Assembly: GCF_015679185.1 (NCBI RefSeq)
Contig: NZ_CP064939.1
Coordinates: 4,898,001 to 4,962,000 of the forward strand
Reading direction: 5' to 3'
From: Pedobacter endophyticus
GTDB lineage: Bacteria > Bacteroidota > Bacteroidia > Sphingobacteriales > Sphingobacteriaceae
DNA: 64,000 nucleotides
Part shown: positions 27,625-36,178 of the stretch, one piece after another
Numbering within the stretch: the stretch's first letter is position 1
Layout of the letters: each line of letters opens with the position of its first letter
Notes under the pieces: model-generated
What the model was told of the DNA's origin: nothing
The model's database searches: none
Seen by the model: the letters and a program-made list of their open reading frames with translations, nothing else
Made by a program: the position numbers and the translations under genes

Positions 27625-28025
27625 TATTTTTTCGGTTCAACTGCAACAACAAGTTTCAATTTTAATTTGTTTGCGATATCATTTACCACAAATCCATCCT
27701 GATAAGTCACATTGCGAGAAACATACAGCAAGATAGTCATATCTGGTGCAGTTTGTTGATATGCCGCCAAAGTAGGCTCTAGTTGCTCTATAGTTACCGG
27801 TTTTTTATCAACGAAATATTTTAAGTTTTCGTCTATCGTAACAGTAACTGCTTTTTTTGCAGTAGATTGTTGTCCGCTCGAAGATTGAGGCAGTAACAGT
27901 TTTACAACGGTTGGGTTCACTACCGCCGATGCCAACAGGAAGAACAACATTAAGAAAAACATAATATCGTTCAGCGCATCTGTATTTACATGTACGTTTC
28001 CTTTTGTTCTTTTGCGTAAATTCAT
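27624..28025 (-). CDS. ExbD/TolR-family biopolymer transport protein
   Basis: This 133-residue protein has a short cytoplasmic N-terminus (NLRKRTKGNVHVNTDALNDI), one transmembrane helix at about 20-42 carrying the family Asp (about residue 19, DIMFFLMLFFLLASAV), and a periplasmic TolR-like domain. It forms the proton-driven motor with the ExbB-like protein encoded upstream. It overlaps both neighbours by the TAATG arrangement. ExbD and TolR cannot be told apart from sequence alone; the TonB-like gene next door favours ExbD. Confidence 0.9.
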   Translation of the reverse strand: MNLRKRTKGNVHVNTDALNDIMFFLMLFFLLASAVVNPTVVKLLLPQSSSGQQSTAKKAVTVTIDENLKYFVDKKPVTIEQLEPTLAAYQQTAPDMTILLYVSRNVTYQDGFVVNDIANKLKLKLVVAVEPKK

Positions 28026-28729
28026 TAGCTACCTGGTTCTTCTAGTAAATCAATAAAATCAATTGCATCAGTTTCCATTTTCAGAATGATTTTCTCTACC
28101 ATGGCATTTAAGATGTGGTACAACACATAGGCAATAATACCGATAATTAATCCAGTTGCCGAGGTAATCATTTTGGTGTACAAACCACCAGAAATGGTTC
28201 CGATTTCGATAGCCCCTTTAATGGATACCTGATGGAAAATGGTAATTACCCCAACAATGGTACCCACGAAACCCAACATTGGCGCAATACCTGCAACAAT
28301 ACCCAAAATGCTAATGTTCTTTTCTAGTTTCGCAACTTCGAGTTTGCCCACGTTTTCGATAGCGCCTTCAATTTCTTTAATCGGGCGACCAATACGCTTT
28401 AAACCTTTTTGAAGCATACGAGAAAGGGGAGAACCGTTATTTCTTAATAGCGACATGGCGCCATCGAGATTGCCCGATTGTATGTACGACCTAATCTGAC
28501 CCATAATATTGGTTTCATCTTTGGTAGCTTTTTTAATGGTGATATACCGCTCTATAAAAATAACTAGGGCTAAGAGGGCCAGAAAAGCAAGGGGCAACAT
28601 TACCCAACCGCCTTTAAATAGCAGGTCGATAAAACGAAGTTCCTGGGCTGGCTGCGATAGCGTAGGGTTTACCGCATTGGCAGTGTCTTGAAGCGCTTGC
28701 GTGGTGTCTTGAATTAATAAAGTTATCAT
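28025..28729 (-). CDS. MotA/TolQ/ExbB-family proton channel protein
   Basis: This 234-residue inner-membrane protein has an N-terminal helix at about 38-60 (GGWVMLPLAFLALLALVIFIERY) and two further helices at about 140-165 and 180-210 (LGIVAGIAPMLGFVGTIVGV and SATGLIIGIIAYVLYHIL), with the conserved GTIVGV segment of the family. It is the stator-like channel partner of the ExbD protein. It starts 1 nt after the SPOR gene stop. Confidence 0.93.
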   Translation of the reverse strand: MITLLIQDTTQALQDTANAVNPTLSQPAQELRFIDLLFKGGWVMLPLAFLALLALVIFIERYITIKKATKDETNIMGQIRSYIQSGNLDGAMSLLRNNGSPLSRMLQKGLKRIGRPIKEIEGAIENVGKLEVAKLEKNISILGIVAGIAPMLGFVGTIVGVITIFHQVSIKGAIEIGTISGGLYTKMITSATGLIIGIIAYVLYHILNAMVEKIILKMETDAIDFIDLLEEPGS

Positions 28730-28730
28730 T

Positions 28731-30392
28731 TTAAGGTTGTGTGTTGTTTGTTAATTGTTTTACGTAAAATCCTTGTCCTTTTAATTTCTTCTGCAGAATA
28801 TCTTTTTGCTTTTCTGCCTCTTCCTTTGTGCTAAAGTTGGCAATACTTACCTTTTTGCGGGTACCTTCAATTTTAACAATTTTTGCATCGTAGCCCTCTT
28901 TTTTCATTTTGGCGATGTAGCGTTGCGCTGCGGCTTCGGTTTGAAACGAAATAGCAATAACATGAAAAACTGTTGAAGGTGGTGCGGGCACGGCGCTTTT
29001 TGTTACCGTATCGGGGCTGCTGGCAACCTGATTTGCCTTTAAAATACTATCGGTTTTTGCAATGGAATCTTGTCTGGCCTTTGCCGTATCAACAACAGTT
29101 TTTGGCGAATCTACAACCGCTACGGCAGTGGTTTCAGTTTTAGGCTGTTGATTAAACAAATCGGGTTTCAAGAAGTAAACAACTGCCCCAATTACGGCAA
29201 GCAAAATGATAACGGCGATTACTTTTGGCCATATCGGTTTGCTTTCCTCCGCTAGTGGCTCATCAATCATAGGGTCGTGGCCAAAACGATTGGGATGTTC
29301 TGCATGTTGCTCCTTAATAAACTCTGGCGCTTCTATGATCGGCTCAGCAGCAGATTTATCTTCCTCTAAGTTGATATATTTTTTAGGTTCAGCCGTTGTG
29401 TGAGAAGTTATATCACGATTAATTTCGTTCGCCAGCGTTTCCGATTCTGGTGCATGCCCAAAACGTTTCGGATGCTCTTCGTGCTGCTCTTTAATAAATT
29501 CGGGAGCCTCTGTAACGGGTTCTGTAGGATTGTTTGTTGTAGTAACCGATTCTTCATTTGCACCGTCGCTTTCCGGGGTCTCAATATTGTGTCCGTGATC
29601 TAGCTCCGATTCAGGTGTATGGCCGAAGCGGTTTGGATGCTCCTCATGTTGTTCTTTGATAAAATCTGGCGCAGGAATGATTTCTTCCTCAACGTTTTCA
29701 GTTTTATCGGCGGGAGTTTCCGATTCTGGCCTGTGCCCAAAACGGTTGGGGTGTTCTTCGTGTTGCTCTTTAATAAATTCCGGGGCAGGAACAACATCGT
29801 CCTCGCCAGCATCAGTTCGACTTAAGGTATTTTTCAAATCGTCGCGAACCTCATCCAATTCAATATTCTCGATAATGGGAGGTTCCATATTGCCCTCTAC
29901 ATTTGGCGGTGCAACAGGTGCCTCGGCAATCTCCTCAAAAACGTCTTCGTTATCGTCTTCTGCCGCGTTATCCGCGTCGTCACTTACCGTTTCCTGCAAC
30001 GATGGCAAGCCGTAAAACTCCGAACCGTAACTTATATTTTCTATTGGTTCGAAACTTAAACCTGCATGCTCAGTAAAAAAGAGCCTTCCAAAATTGGGTA
30101 GCTCAGCCTCATGTTCAACTTCGAGCTTCTGCTTTATTTCGTCGGTAAACTGGGCAATATAGTAATTAGCGCTCTCGATCGAGATATTTCTTTTTGTTGA
30201 AATAAAATTCGGTAGCACCTCCTCTTCCTTCAACTCCGAAGTAAACTGCAGCACGTAGCTGGGGGGTAAAAAAGATTGTGTTTCCTTATCGTATCTGCCT
30301 GGCGATTTCTTCTTGTAAAAAGTTCCCAAGTCGGTAATACCAACTTCTTTGCGTTGTTGCAAGAGTTCCAAAAGATATGATATGATGTCCAT
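28731..30392 (-). CDS. HU-CCDC81 / SPOR-domain single-pass membrane protein with four EFIKEQH repeats
   Basis: This 553-residue protein has N-terminal HU-CCDC81_bac-like domains (about 1-60 and 62-125: ISYLLELLQQRKEVGITDLGTF), an acidic linker, four copies of a 17-residue motif EFIKEQHEEHPNRFGH-P at about 204, 242, 297 and 356, one transmembrane helix at about 389-408, a Ser/Thr/Asp/Lys linker, and a C-terminal SPOR domain at about 475-548 (VFHVIAISFQTEAAAQRYIAKM...YVKQL). SPOR domains bind glycan strands stripped of stem peptides. The N-terminus is therefore predicted to be cytoplasmic and the SPOR domain periplasmic, linking an HU-like domain inside to the cell wall outside. It is the first gene of the ExbB/ExbD/TonB-like operon. 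Confidence 0.88.
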   Translation of the reverse strand: MDIISYLLELLQQRKEVGITDLGTFYKKKSPGRYDKETQSFLPPSYVLQFTSELKEEEVLPNFISTKRNISIESANYYIAQFTDEIKQKLEVEHEAELPNFGRLFFTEHAGLSFEPIENISYGSEFYGLPSLQETVSDDADNAAEDDNEDVFEEIAEAPVAPPNVEGNMEPPIIENIELDEVRDDLKNTLSRTDAGEDDVVPAPEFIKEQHEEHPNRFGHRPESETPADKTENVEEEIIPAPDFIKEQHEEHPNRFGHTPESELDHGHNIETPESDGANEESVTTTNNPTEPVTEAPEFIKEQHEEHPKRFGHAPESETLANEINRDITSHTTAEPKKYINLEEDKSAAEPIIEAPEFIKEQHAEHPNRFGHDPMIDEPLAEESKPIWPKVIAVIILLAVIGAVVYFLKPDLFNQQPKTETTAVAVVDSPKTVVDTAKARQDSIAKTDSILKANQVASSPDTVTKSAVPAPPSTVFHVIAISFQTEAAAQRYIAKMKKEGYDAKIVKIEGTRKKVSIANFSTKEEAEKQKDILQKKLKGQGFYVKQLTNNTQP

Positions 30393-30730
30393 TCCGGTAA
30401 AATTAAGCGTTTTAAATTTATAAATTACATTCTACCTTTAAATAGTCGACAAGGGCATGTCTAAATGTTTTGCCTAAAAAAAGAGACCAATATGAGGACA
30501 ATTTCAATGTTTTTATCATACAAAAGTTCACAGTTAATAGGATCCGTATCCCCGTACGCTAAAAGATAACGGTTACAAAGATAGAAATGGTATGCTAGTA
30601 ACCAAATGGCTTTGCAGATATAATGCGTTAATTGCAACCGTATCACCGGTGTTGAGCAAAATTGATACGCGAATTGCTCAGAAATTGAAGAAGTCGTCTT
30701 TTCGAGCGTAGCCGAGAAATCTTTACCTCG

Positions 30731-31082
30731 TCTTAGCGTCTCCAATGCTATTAAGTTAAGGATAAAACGAAAAAATATTGTCATCTGAGCATTTCGACTG
30801 GAGTTTATCTTGAGCGTAGACGAAAGGCTCAATACAGGTTTAGTCGAAGGACAGATATTTTTCGTTTTATCCTATAGAAAGGGTCTTCAACTGAGTTTAT
30901 CTTGAGCGAAGTCGAAAGGCTCAATACAGGTTTAGTCGAAGGACAGATATTTTTCGTTTTATCCTATAGAAAGGGTCTTCAACTGAGTTTATCTTGAGCG
31001 AAGTCGAAAGGCTCAGATCCGATAGCTATCGGATGACAGTTGCTGAGCTTAACTTAATAGCATTGGTAGCGTCTCGCTACGA
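30731..31082. mobile_element. MITE-like element with terminal inverted repeats (copy 1)
   Basis: The ends carry a perfect 19-bp inverted repeat, CCAATGCTATTAAGTTAAG at 30742-30760 and its complement at 31048-31066, with matching TAGCGTCTC blocks just outside. Inside is a 92-bp tandem repeat (copies starting at 30801 and 30893, partial third at 30985). The interior shares blocks (GATAAAACGAAAAAATATTG; TTCGTTTTATCCTATAGAAA) with 48684-48854. No transposase is present. Confidence 0.65.
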
Positions 31083-31204
31083 CAATAAGAACATTTTTGA
31101 GGTAGGCACAAGCGAGACGCTTGCGCCAGCGGAGGGACGCTTGCGCTAGCCTATCTTTATTTAAATTAATTATAAATAATGTTGCGATTTAAAATGTTGG
31201 CATC

Positions 31205-31212
31205 TATATTTG
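31205..31212 (+). promoter_or_regulatory. Candidate -7 box of the iron-uptake operon
   Basis: TATATTTG matches TAnnTTTG, 55 nt before the first ATG at 31267. Confidence 0.5.
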
Positions 31213-31266
31213 CAGAAAAAAATCCTCGTCTTTTTAAAGATGAGCGGTTGATGCCCTAAATAAATT

Positions 31267-31596
31267 ATGATAACAACAACTTTTTTGCTGCTGCTAATGG
31301 CTTTCGAAATCTGCTACCTTACCTCCAAGCAGTACAAGCAAACCAATCCTCCGGCTTACGTAGCAACATTAGTTTCTAATAAAAACCAATTTCGTATCGG
31401 GGCTTTGTTTTTGCTCTTTGTTGCAACGGCAATGCTCGTTGTAAACTTAGGTTGGGCCAGCGGCATTGCTACACTCATATTTGGGCTAATGGCTGCGGGT
31501 AGCCTCATTGTAAGCCTGCAACCGTTTCGTTATTTCCGTGTAGCAACAATTGCTGCAGTCTACTTCGCTATTTTATTACTCGAAATCTTCATTTAA
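31267..31596 (+). CDS. DUF3325-like small membrane protein of an iron-uptake operon
   Basis: This 109-residue protein has three predicted membrane helices (about 1-18, 43-64 and 66-108 in part). It resembles DUF3325-type proteins that accompany PepSY-domain proteins and siderophore receptors. The assignment is based on size, hydrophobic pattern and neighbours rather than on a sharp motif. The role is unknown; a part in reductive iron release or heme/siderophore handling in the inner membrane is inferred. It is followed after 3 nt by the next small membrane gene. Confidence 0.65.
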   Translation: MITTTFLLLLMAFEICYLTSKQYKQTNPPAYVATLVSNKNQFRIGALFLLFVATAMLVVNLGWASGIATLIFGLMAAGSLIVSLQPFRYFRVATIAAVYFAILLLEIFI

Positions 31597-31599
31597 ATT

Positions 31600-31878
31600 A
31601 TGCCGGCAAACAAAAAACACCTCACTAAGTCACCATGGCTTCGACTTGTAAAAATTTTAACGGGAACTATTGGTGGATACACTGTAATGCTCACTTTTCA
31701 CCTGTTGTTGAGCAAGTTGTTCTTACCGCAAAATATTGTAGTTACCTCTTTTATAACCGGATATATACTTTGGGCGGTGTTATTGTTAATGAGTTTTTTG
31801 GCCAAAAATGTTTGGAAAGTGCTGGGGATGTACGTCGCATTAACGGTATTGTTTTCAGGTGTTTGTTTTATCGTTTAA
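31600..31878 (+). CDS. DUF3649-like small membrane protein of an iron-uptake operon
   Basis: This 92-residue protein has three hydrophobic segments (about 18-36, 43-65 and 69-92). The pattern GTIGGYTVML, then FITGYILWAVLLLMSFLAKNVWKVLGMYV resembles DUF3649 (predicted iron uptake) proteins. It lies between a DUF3325-like gene and a PepSY gene, an association also known in Proteobacteria. Function is inferred from the context only. Confidence 0.65.
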   Translation: MPANKKHLTKSPWLRLVKILTGTIGGYTVMLTFHLLLSKLFLPQNIVVTSFITGYILWAVLLLMSFLAKNVWKVLGMYVALTVLFSGVCFIV

Positions 31879-31890
31879 GAGAAAGTAACA

Positions 31891-33543
31891 ATGGACAATA
31901 GAAAATACAACGTTTACTTTCACACCCACACCATAAGCGGAATCATTATCTGCGCTTTATTATATGTGATCTTTTTTGCAGGGTCTTTTTCCTTTTTTAA
32001 GGAAGACATTAGCGCATGGCAGAAAAACACCTCGTACGTAGAAGGTCGCAAAACGGTAACGAGAGATTTTGATCACTTAATCGATTCACTTGGACGCGAA
32101 AATAACTTAAAAGGCCGCGATTTTGATTTCTTTATTCAACGGCATGATCTGGGTGCCTATGTAACCATGACGGGTTCGAACGATACCACGTTAAAGAAGA
32201 AAGTTAAACCCAAAGCCATGGCCGAAGGCAAAAAACGCCGCGGTAGGGGAAGGGGCGGTGACGATGATTCGAAGTTTTTTAATTACGATTTCGCTCAACA
32301 AAAAGCTGGCGATTATGCCGAAAACTATGATATGGGCGAATTTTTATATCGTTTGCACTTCCTCGCTCAGCTAAATGCGGTTCCCATTCATCTTGGCGCA
32401 CCTTTCGGTTATTTATTAGCGGGCGTAGTTTCGTTTCTGTTCTTATTTGCCCTTATTACAGGCTTAATGTTGCATTGGGAAAAGATTTTTTCAAACTTTT
32501 TCACCTTCAGGCCTTGGGCTAAATGGAAAACCCTTTGGACTGATCTCCATACCGCGCTCGGCGTAATAGGGTTTCCTTTTCAGCTGATATTTGCCGTTAC
32601 GGGGATCGTGCTGATTGCAAATGTGTTTTTAATTGCGCCATTTACCAAATATGTATACAAGGGCAACAGTTCTGCCCTGTTTCAGGATCTGGAATATAGC
32701 GACACAACCAAATATGTGTACAGTTACCAGCCAATTGCAACTTCATTTAGGGTAAACGACTTAATGGCCAAGGTGGAGAAAAAATGGGCGCATAGTAGAA
32801 TAAGTGCGGTTCAGATTAAGAATTACGGCGATGCGAACATGCACGTCATCCTAACCGCTAAGCCTTATGCCGACGAAAGCTTTTCGGGTACAGGTAAAAT
32901 GGTTTATCGGGTACGCGATCAAAAGATATTGAAAGAGGTTTCGCCAGTTAAAAATTCGACCTATGTAGACAAGGTCCGAAGTTTTATTTACCATTTACAT
33001 TTTGGCGATTTCGGCGGAAAACCCGTGCGTGTAATATTTTTTGTGCTCGGAATAATGGGCTGTTTAATCATCATCTCCGGAATCCTGATTTGGCTTGTGG
33101 CCAGAGATAAAAATAAGGTACCCAAGAAAAAACGTGTATTTAATTTCTGGACTGCCAACATCTTTATGGCAGCGTGTTTGAGTATGCTTCCCGTTACGGC
33201 GTTTACAATGATCAGCCTGTTATTTATTTCAAAACCCAATCAATCAGATATTTATCACCTCTATTTTTATTCGTGGTTAATTTTATCGGTTTACTTCATC
33301 GCACGGAGAAACCTGGCCATTATTAATCACCAAACGCTTTTGCTTTCGAGCCTGTTATGTTTCTTGCTGCCCTTAATAGACGGAATAAAGCGCAATAACT
33401 GGCTGTGGACTACTTTTAGCCAGGGCCGTTATGATATCTTGTTTATTGATCTCTTGTTTTTAATATTATCGATCATATCTGTGCTGGTACTGTTTAAGAT
33501 GAAACAACATGCAAAAGCGAAGGAAGTGCGGGCGATAGGTTAG
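31891..33543 (+). CDS. PepSY-associated transmembrane protein (putative siderophore-iron reductase)
   Basis: This 550-residue inner-membrane protein belongs to the PepSY_TM family. It has an N-terminal helix (about 13-35, preceded by YFHTHTISG), a periplasmic loop with a basic stretch (KKRRGRGRGG), helices near 168-190 and 230-255, a PepSY-like segment and a helix around 385-410 (IFFVLGIMGCLIIISGILIW), then a C-terminal set of four helices. His residues in helices (HTH, LHFLAQ, HWEK, LHTALG, YHLHFGDFGG) fit the heme or metal-binding pattern of the family, which includes ferric-siderophore reductases. It lies 12 nt after the DUF3649-like gene. Confidence 0.88.
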   Translation: MDNRKYNVYFHTHTISGIIICALLYVIFFAGSFSFFKEDISAWQKNTSYVEGRKTVTRDFDHLIDSLGRENNLKGRDFDFFIQRHDLGAYVTMTGSNDTTLKKKVKPKAMAEGKKRRGRGRGGDDDSKFFNYDFAQQKAGDYAENYDMGEFLYRLHFLAQLNAVPIHLGAPFGYLLAGVVSFLFLFALITGLMLHWEKIFSNFFTFRPWAKWKTLWTDLHTALGVIGFPFQLIFAVTGIVLIANVFLIAPFTKYVYKGNSSALFQDLEYSDTTKYVYSYQPIATSFRVNDLMAKVEKKWAHSRISAVQIKNYGDANMHVILTAKPYADESFSGTGKMVYRVRDQKILKEVSPVKNSTYVDKVRSFIYHLHFGDFGGKPVRVIFFVLGIMGCLIIISGILIWLVARDKNKVPKKKRVFNFWTANIFMAACLSMLPVTAFTMISLLFISKPNQSDIYHLYFYSWLILSVYFIARRNLAIINHQTLLLSSLLCFLLPLIDGIKRNNWLWTTFSQGRYDILFIDLLFLILSIISVLVLFKMKQHAKAKEVRAIG

Positions 33544-33611
33544 CGATGTATTTGCACACAGTGTAACAATTCTGGTTTTGTTTGAAAAAATTGTTGCGTG
33601 GTAAAACGATT

Positions 33612-33643
33612 GACTTATATTTGCAATATATTTATAATAAGTC
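33612..33643. promoter_or_regulatory. Candidate operator: inverted repeat over the receptor promoter
   Basis: GACTTAT (33612-33618) and ATAAGTC (33637-33643) form a 7-bp inverted repeat with an 18-nt spacer that overlaps the -7 box and the expected start point. An iron-responsive repressor site is possible but the sequence is not a clear Fur box. Confidence 0.3.
33616..33623 (+). promoter_or_regulatory. Candidate -7 box of the siderophore receptor
   Basis: TATATTTG matches TAnnTTTG. TTG triplets at 33591-33596 sit about 19-22 nt upstream, fitting a -33 element. The leader to the receptor ATG at 33838 would be about 210 nt. Confidence 0.6.
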
Positions 33644-33837
33644 TAAATAAAGATACTGGATCAGTTGAAATGCTGAATAACCAAAAAGAAATGATGAAAG
33701 GCAAGCTCCCTTAAATTAAGGAACTGCGTTTCAACTACGATTTGCGGTTGATAAACCAATAAAAAACCGGATGGCTGCAACCACCCGGCTAATCATTTGC
33801 CGAAAGGCAAACAAACTTCTAACGTCAATTAAAAGTA
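33628..33837 (+). promoter_or_regulatory. Long structured 5' leader with short ORF before the receptor
   Basis: The leader contains a 14-codon open frame at 33670-33714 (MLNNQKEMMKGKLP). After it come a possible hairpin pairing GTTTCAAC with GTTGATAAAC (about 33728-33755), a hairpin CCGG-A-TGG/CCA-C-CCGG at 33767-33788, and TTTGCC-GAAA-GGCAAA at 33796-33811, a GNRA-capped stem 26 nt before the receptor ATG. It matches no riboswitch class I recognise. Regulation by attenuation or translation of the leader ORF is possible. Confidence 0.4.
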
Positions 33838-36177
33838 ATGCAAATTAAGAAAAATTTGTTGATCGGAATATTATTTGTTCTTTGCTCAACGGCTTATGCA
33901 CAAAACCAGGGTTCTATAAGTGGAACCATTCTCGACGAAGCCGGTATTCCCTTGCCCGGTATCGCTGTTAAAATTAAGAACAGCACTTTTGCTACCATTT
34001 CAGAAAACACCGGAAAATATTTTATCGGTAAGCTTCCGGCAGGGAAATATGTTGTGGTATTCAGCGGAATTGGGAATAAGACCCAGGACAAAACCATTAG
34101 CATTTCGGCAGGAGAGCAGGTTGTTCATAATGTAAAGTTGGCTTCGAGCGAGCAAGAAATGGAAACCGTTGAGGTATTTGGCAGAACAAAGGCCGAAGAA
34201 ACCAACAGGCAGGCTTTTAATGTTACGGCTATCGATGCCAAGAAGCTTTATAATACCACGCTTGATATTTCCAGCGCACTCGATCGCGTGTCGGGCGTTA
34301 GAGTTCGCGAATCTGGCGGTGTCGGTTCTAATTTCAATTTATCGTTAAACGGCTTCTCGGGCAACCGCATCCGATATTTTATCGATGGCATCCCGATGGA
34401 TAACTTCGGCTCGTCGTTCCAAATTAATAACATCCCAGTCAATCTGGCCGATAGGATAGAGGTTTACAAGGGTGTTGTGCCCATGTGGCTCGGCTCTGAC
34501 GCTTTGGGTGGCGCAATTAACATTGTAACCGCCGAGCGGGCAGGTAGTTACCTCGATGCATCGTACTCATTCGGTTCATTTAATACACACCGCACAGTAG
34601 TTAACGTAGGCACCACTTCAAAGTCTGGTTTCACTGTACAGGTTAACGCTTTCCAAAATTATTCTGACAACAATTATCGGGTAAAGGTTGATGCTTCGGA
34701 CATTAACACGGGCAAGTATGCAGAGAACACAATACTGAACCGCTTTCACGATACTTATCATAACGAAACGGTAATTGCCAATGTAGGGTTGGTGAATAAA
34801 TCGTTTGCGGATAAACTCTTGATTGGAATGACCTTGGGGCAAAATTATAAGGAAATTCAAACAGGTGCACGGATGGTTTCGGTTTTTGGCGGTTTCCACA
34901 CCCGTGGAAATATCGTTATGCCAAGCTTAAAGTACCGCAAATCGAACTTGGTAAAGGGCTTAGATGTTACCCTGAACGCCAACTACAATTTGGGACGTGA
35001 AAAAAGGATCGACACAGTTAATGGCAGGTTTGACTGGTACGGTAATTTAAAACCTATCGGATCAAATGGCGAGAGCTCGAGGTCGCTGTATAATTATCGG
35101 AACAATAACGGGCTGGTAACAGCAACGGCCAATTATACAATTAGCGATCGGCATAGCCTTGCGCTTAGTAATGTGCTTAACTTATTCGATCGGAAAGGAT
35201 TTGACGAGTTAAGGCCATTAAACACCACCGATGCGCCGCCGCAAAGAACAAATAAAAATGTTTTGGGATTAGGGTATAGCTATGCGATCAGAGACAAGTT
35301 CAGTGCTACGGCATTTGGAAAATATATTTACCAAAACATAGTAACAACAAATACAGGAGTTAACCAGCCTCCCATAAAAAGAGCGGGTTACGGAACGGCT
35401 TTGACCTATTTTTTCAACAGAAACGTACAAGTTAAGGCATCTTACGAGCTGGCGAACAGAATGCCGGAAGCGAATGATATTTTTGGTGATTTGGTTAATC
35501 AGGAAGGCAATCCGAACCTGAAGCCAGAAAAAAGCAACAACATCAACCTTGGCGTAACCTACGATTTTGCCGTACACAAAGTGCATCGTTTTGGTGTTAA
35601 TGCCAATGCCATTTACCGTTATGCTAACGATTTTATTTATACCCGCCTGAACCAAAACCAAAGTAAATATGTGCCCGATAACAGGGATGGCGTGCGTACT
35701 TATGGTGGCGATGCCGAGGTTAGGTATTCCTATAAAAACTGGTTGAGTGCCGGCGTTACTGCAACTTATCAATTTTTGCAGAACATGCAAAAGGTAGAAG
35801 CCGGCTACACTGGAGAAAGCCCCTTATACCTCGATCAAATGCCAAACATTCCTTATTTCTTCGGTAATGCAGATGTTTCGGTATCGCTTAAGAATGTTGG
35901 TGGAAAAGGAAACAGTTTAAACCTTGGTTATAACCTGCTTTATGTGCACGAGTTTTATTTATACTGGCCAAGTTTGGGACAGGAAAAGTATAATATTCCA
36001 CAACAATTTGCGCATGATTTAAATGCCGTGTACAGCATGAAAAACGGGCGCTACAATATTGGTTTGGAAGCCAAGAACATTACGGATGCATTTCTGTACG
36101 ATAACTTCAGCTTGCAGAAACCCAGTAGAGCATTTTATTTAAACATCAGATATTTTTTCAATAAAAACCACAATTAA
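33838..36177 (+). CDS. TonB-dependent siderophore/iron receptor
   Basis: This 779-residue outer-membrane protein has a signal peptide (MQIKKNLLIGILFVLCSTAYAQ), a CarboxypepD_reg-like domain at about 25-105 (ISGTILDEAGIPLPGIAV), a TonB-box-like METVEVFGR, a plug at about 120-235 (ISSALDRVSGVRVRESGG, NRIRYFIDGIPMD, LADRIEVYKGVVP, LGGAINIVT) and a barrel with a C-terminal Phe-rich strand. It does not carry the SusC signature. Neighbours (PepSY, DUF3325, DUF3649, DUF4374) point to ferric-siderophore or heme uptake. The ligand cannot be told from sequence. It ends 1 nt before the DUF4374 gene. Confidence 0.93.
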   Translation: MQIKKNLLIGILFVLCSTAYAQNQGSISGTILDEAGIPLPGIAVKIKNSTFATISENTGKYFIGKLPAGKYVVVFSGIGNKTQDKTISISAGEQVVHNVKLASSEQEMETVEVFGRTKAEETNRQAFNVTAIDAKKLYNTTLDISSALDRVSGVRVRESGGVGSNFNLSLNGFSGNRIRYFIDGIPMDNFGSSFQINNIPVNLADRIEVYKGVVPMWLGSDALGGAINIVTAERAGSYLDASYSFGSFNTHRTVVNVGTTSKSGFTVQVNAFQNYSDNNYRVKVDASDINTGKYAENTILNRFHDTYHNETVIANVGLVNKSFADKLLIGMTLGQNYKEIQTGARMVSVFGGFHTRGNIVMPSLKYRKSNLVKGLDVTLNANYNLGREKRIDTVNGRFDWYGNLKPIGSNGESSRSLYNYRNNNGLVTATANYTISDRHSLALSNVLNLFDRKGFDELRPLNTTDAPPQRTNKNVLGLGYSYAIRDKFSATAFGKYIYQNIVTTNTGVNQPPIKRAGYGTALTYFFNRNVQVKASYELANRMPEANDIFGDLVNQEGNPNLKPEKSNNINLGVTYDFAVHKVHRFGVNANAIYRYANDFIYTRLNQNQSKYVPDNRDGVRTYGGDAEVRYSYKNWLSAGVTATYQFLQNMQKVEAGYTGESPLYLDQMPNIPYFFGNADVSVSLKNVGGKGNSLNLGYNLLYVHEFYLYWPSLGQEKYNIPQQFAHDLNAVYSMKNGRYNIGLEAKNITDAFLYDNFSLQKPSRAFYLNIRYFFNKNHN

Positions 36178-36178
36178 A

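Larger units (their letters stand above)
30393..31266. other. Gene-free region holding a MITE-like repeat
   Basis: No gene is called. Most of it is the repeat element at 30731-31082. At 31017-31034 there is a perfect 18-bp palindrome ATCCGATAGCTATCGGAT. The right part carries the promoter of the iron-uptake genes at 31205-31212. A 123-codon open frame on the minus strand (30461-30832) runs into the repeat and is not credible. Confidence 0.6.

Noticed and set aside
30461..30832. 123-codon minus-strand open frame
   Set aside because: It runs into the MITE-like element and shows no domain or signal.
33628..33837. Cobalamin or other known riboswitch before the receptor
   Set aside because: No B12-box or other known aptamer core was seen; only unassigned hairpins are present.
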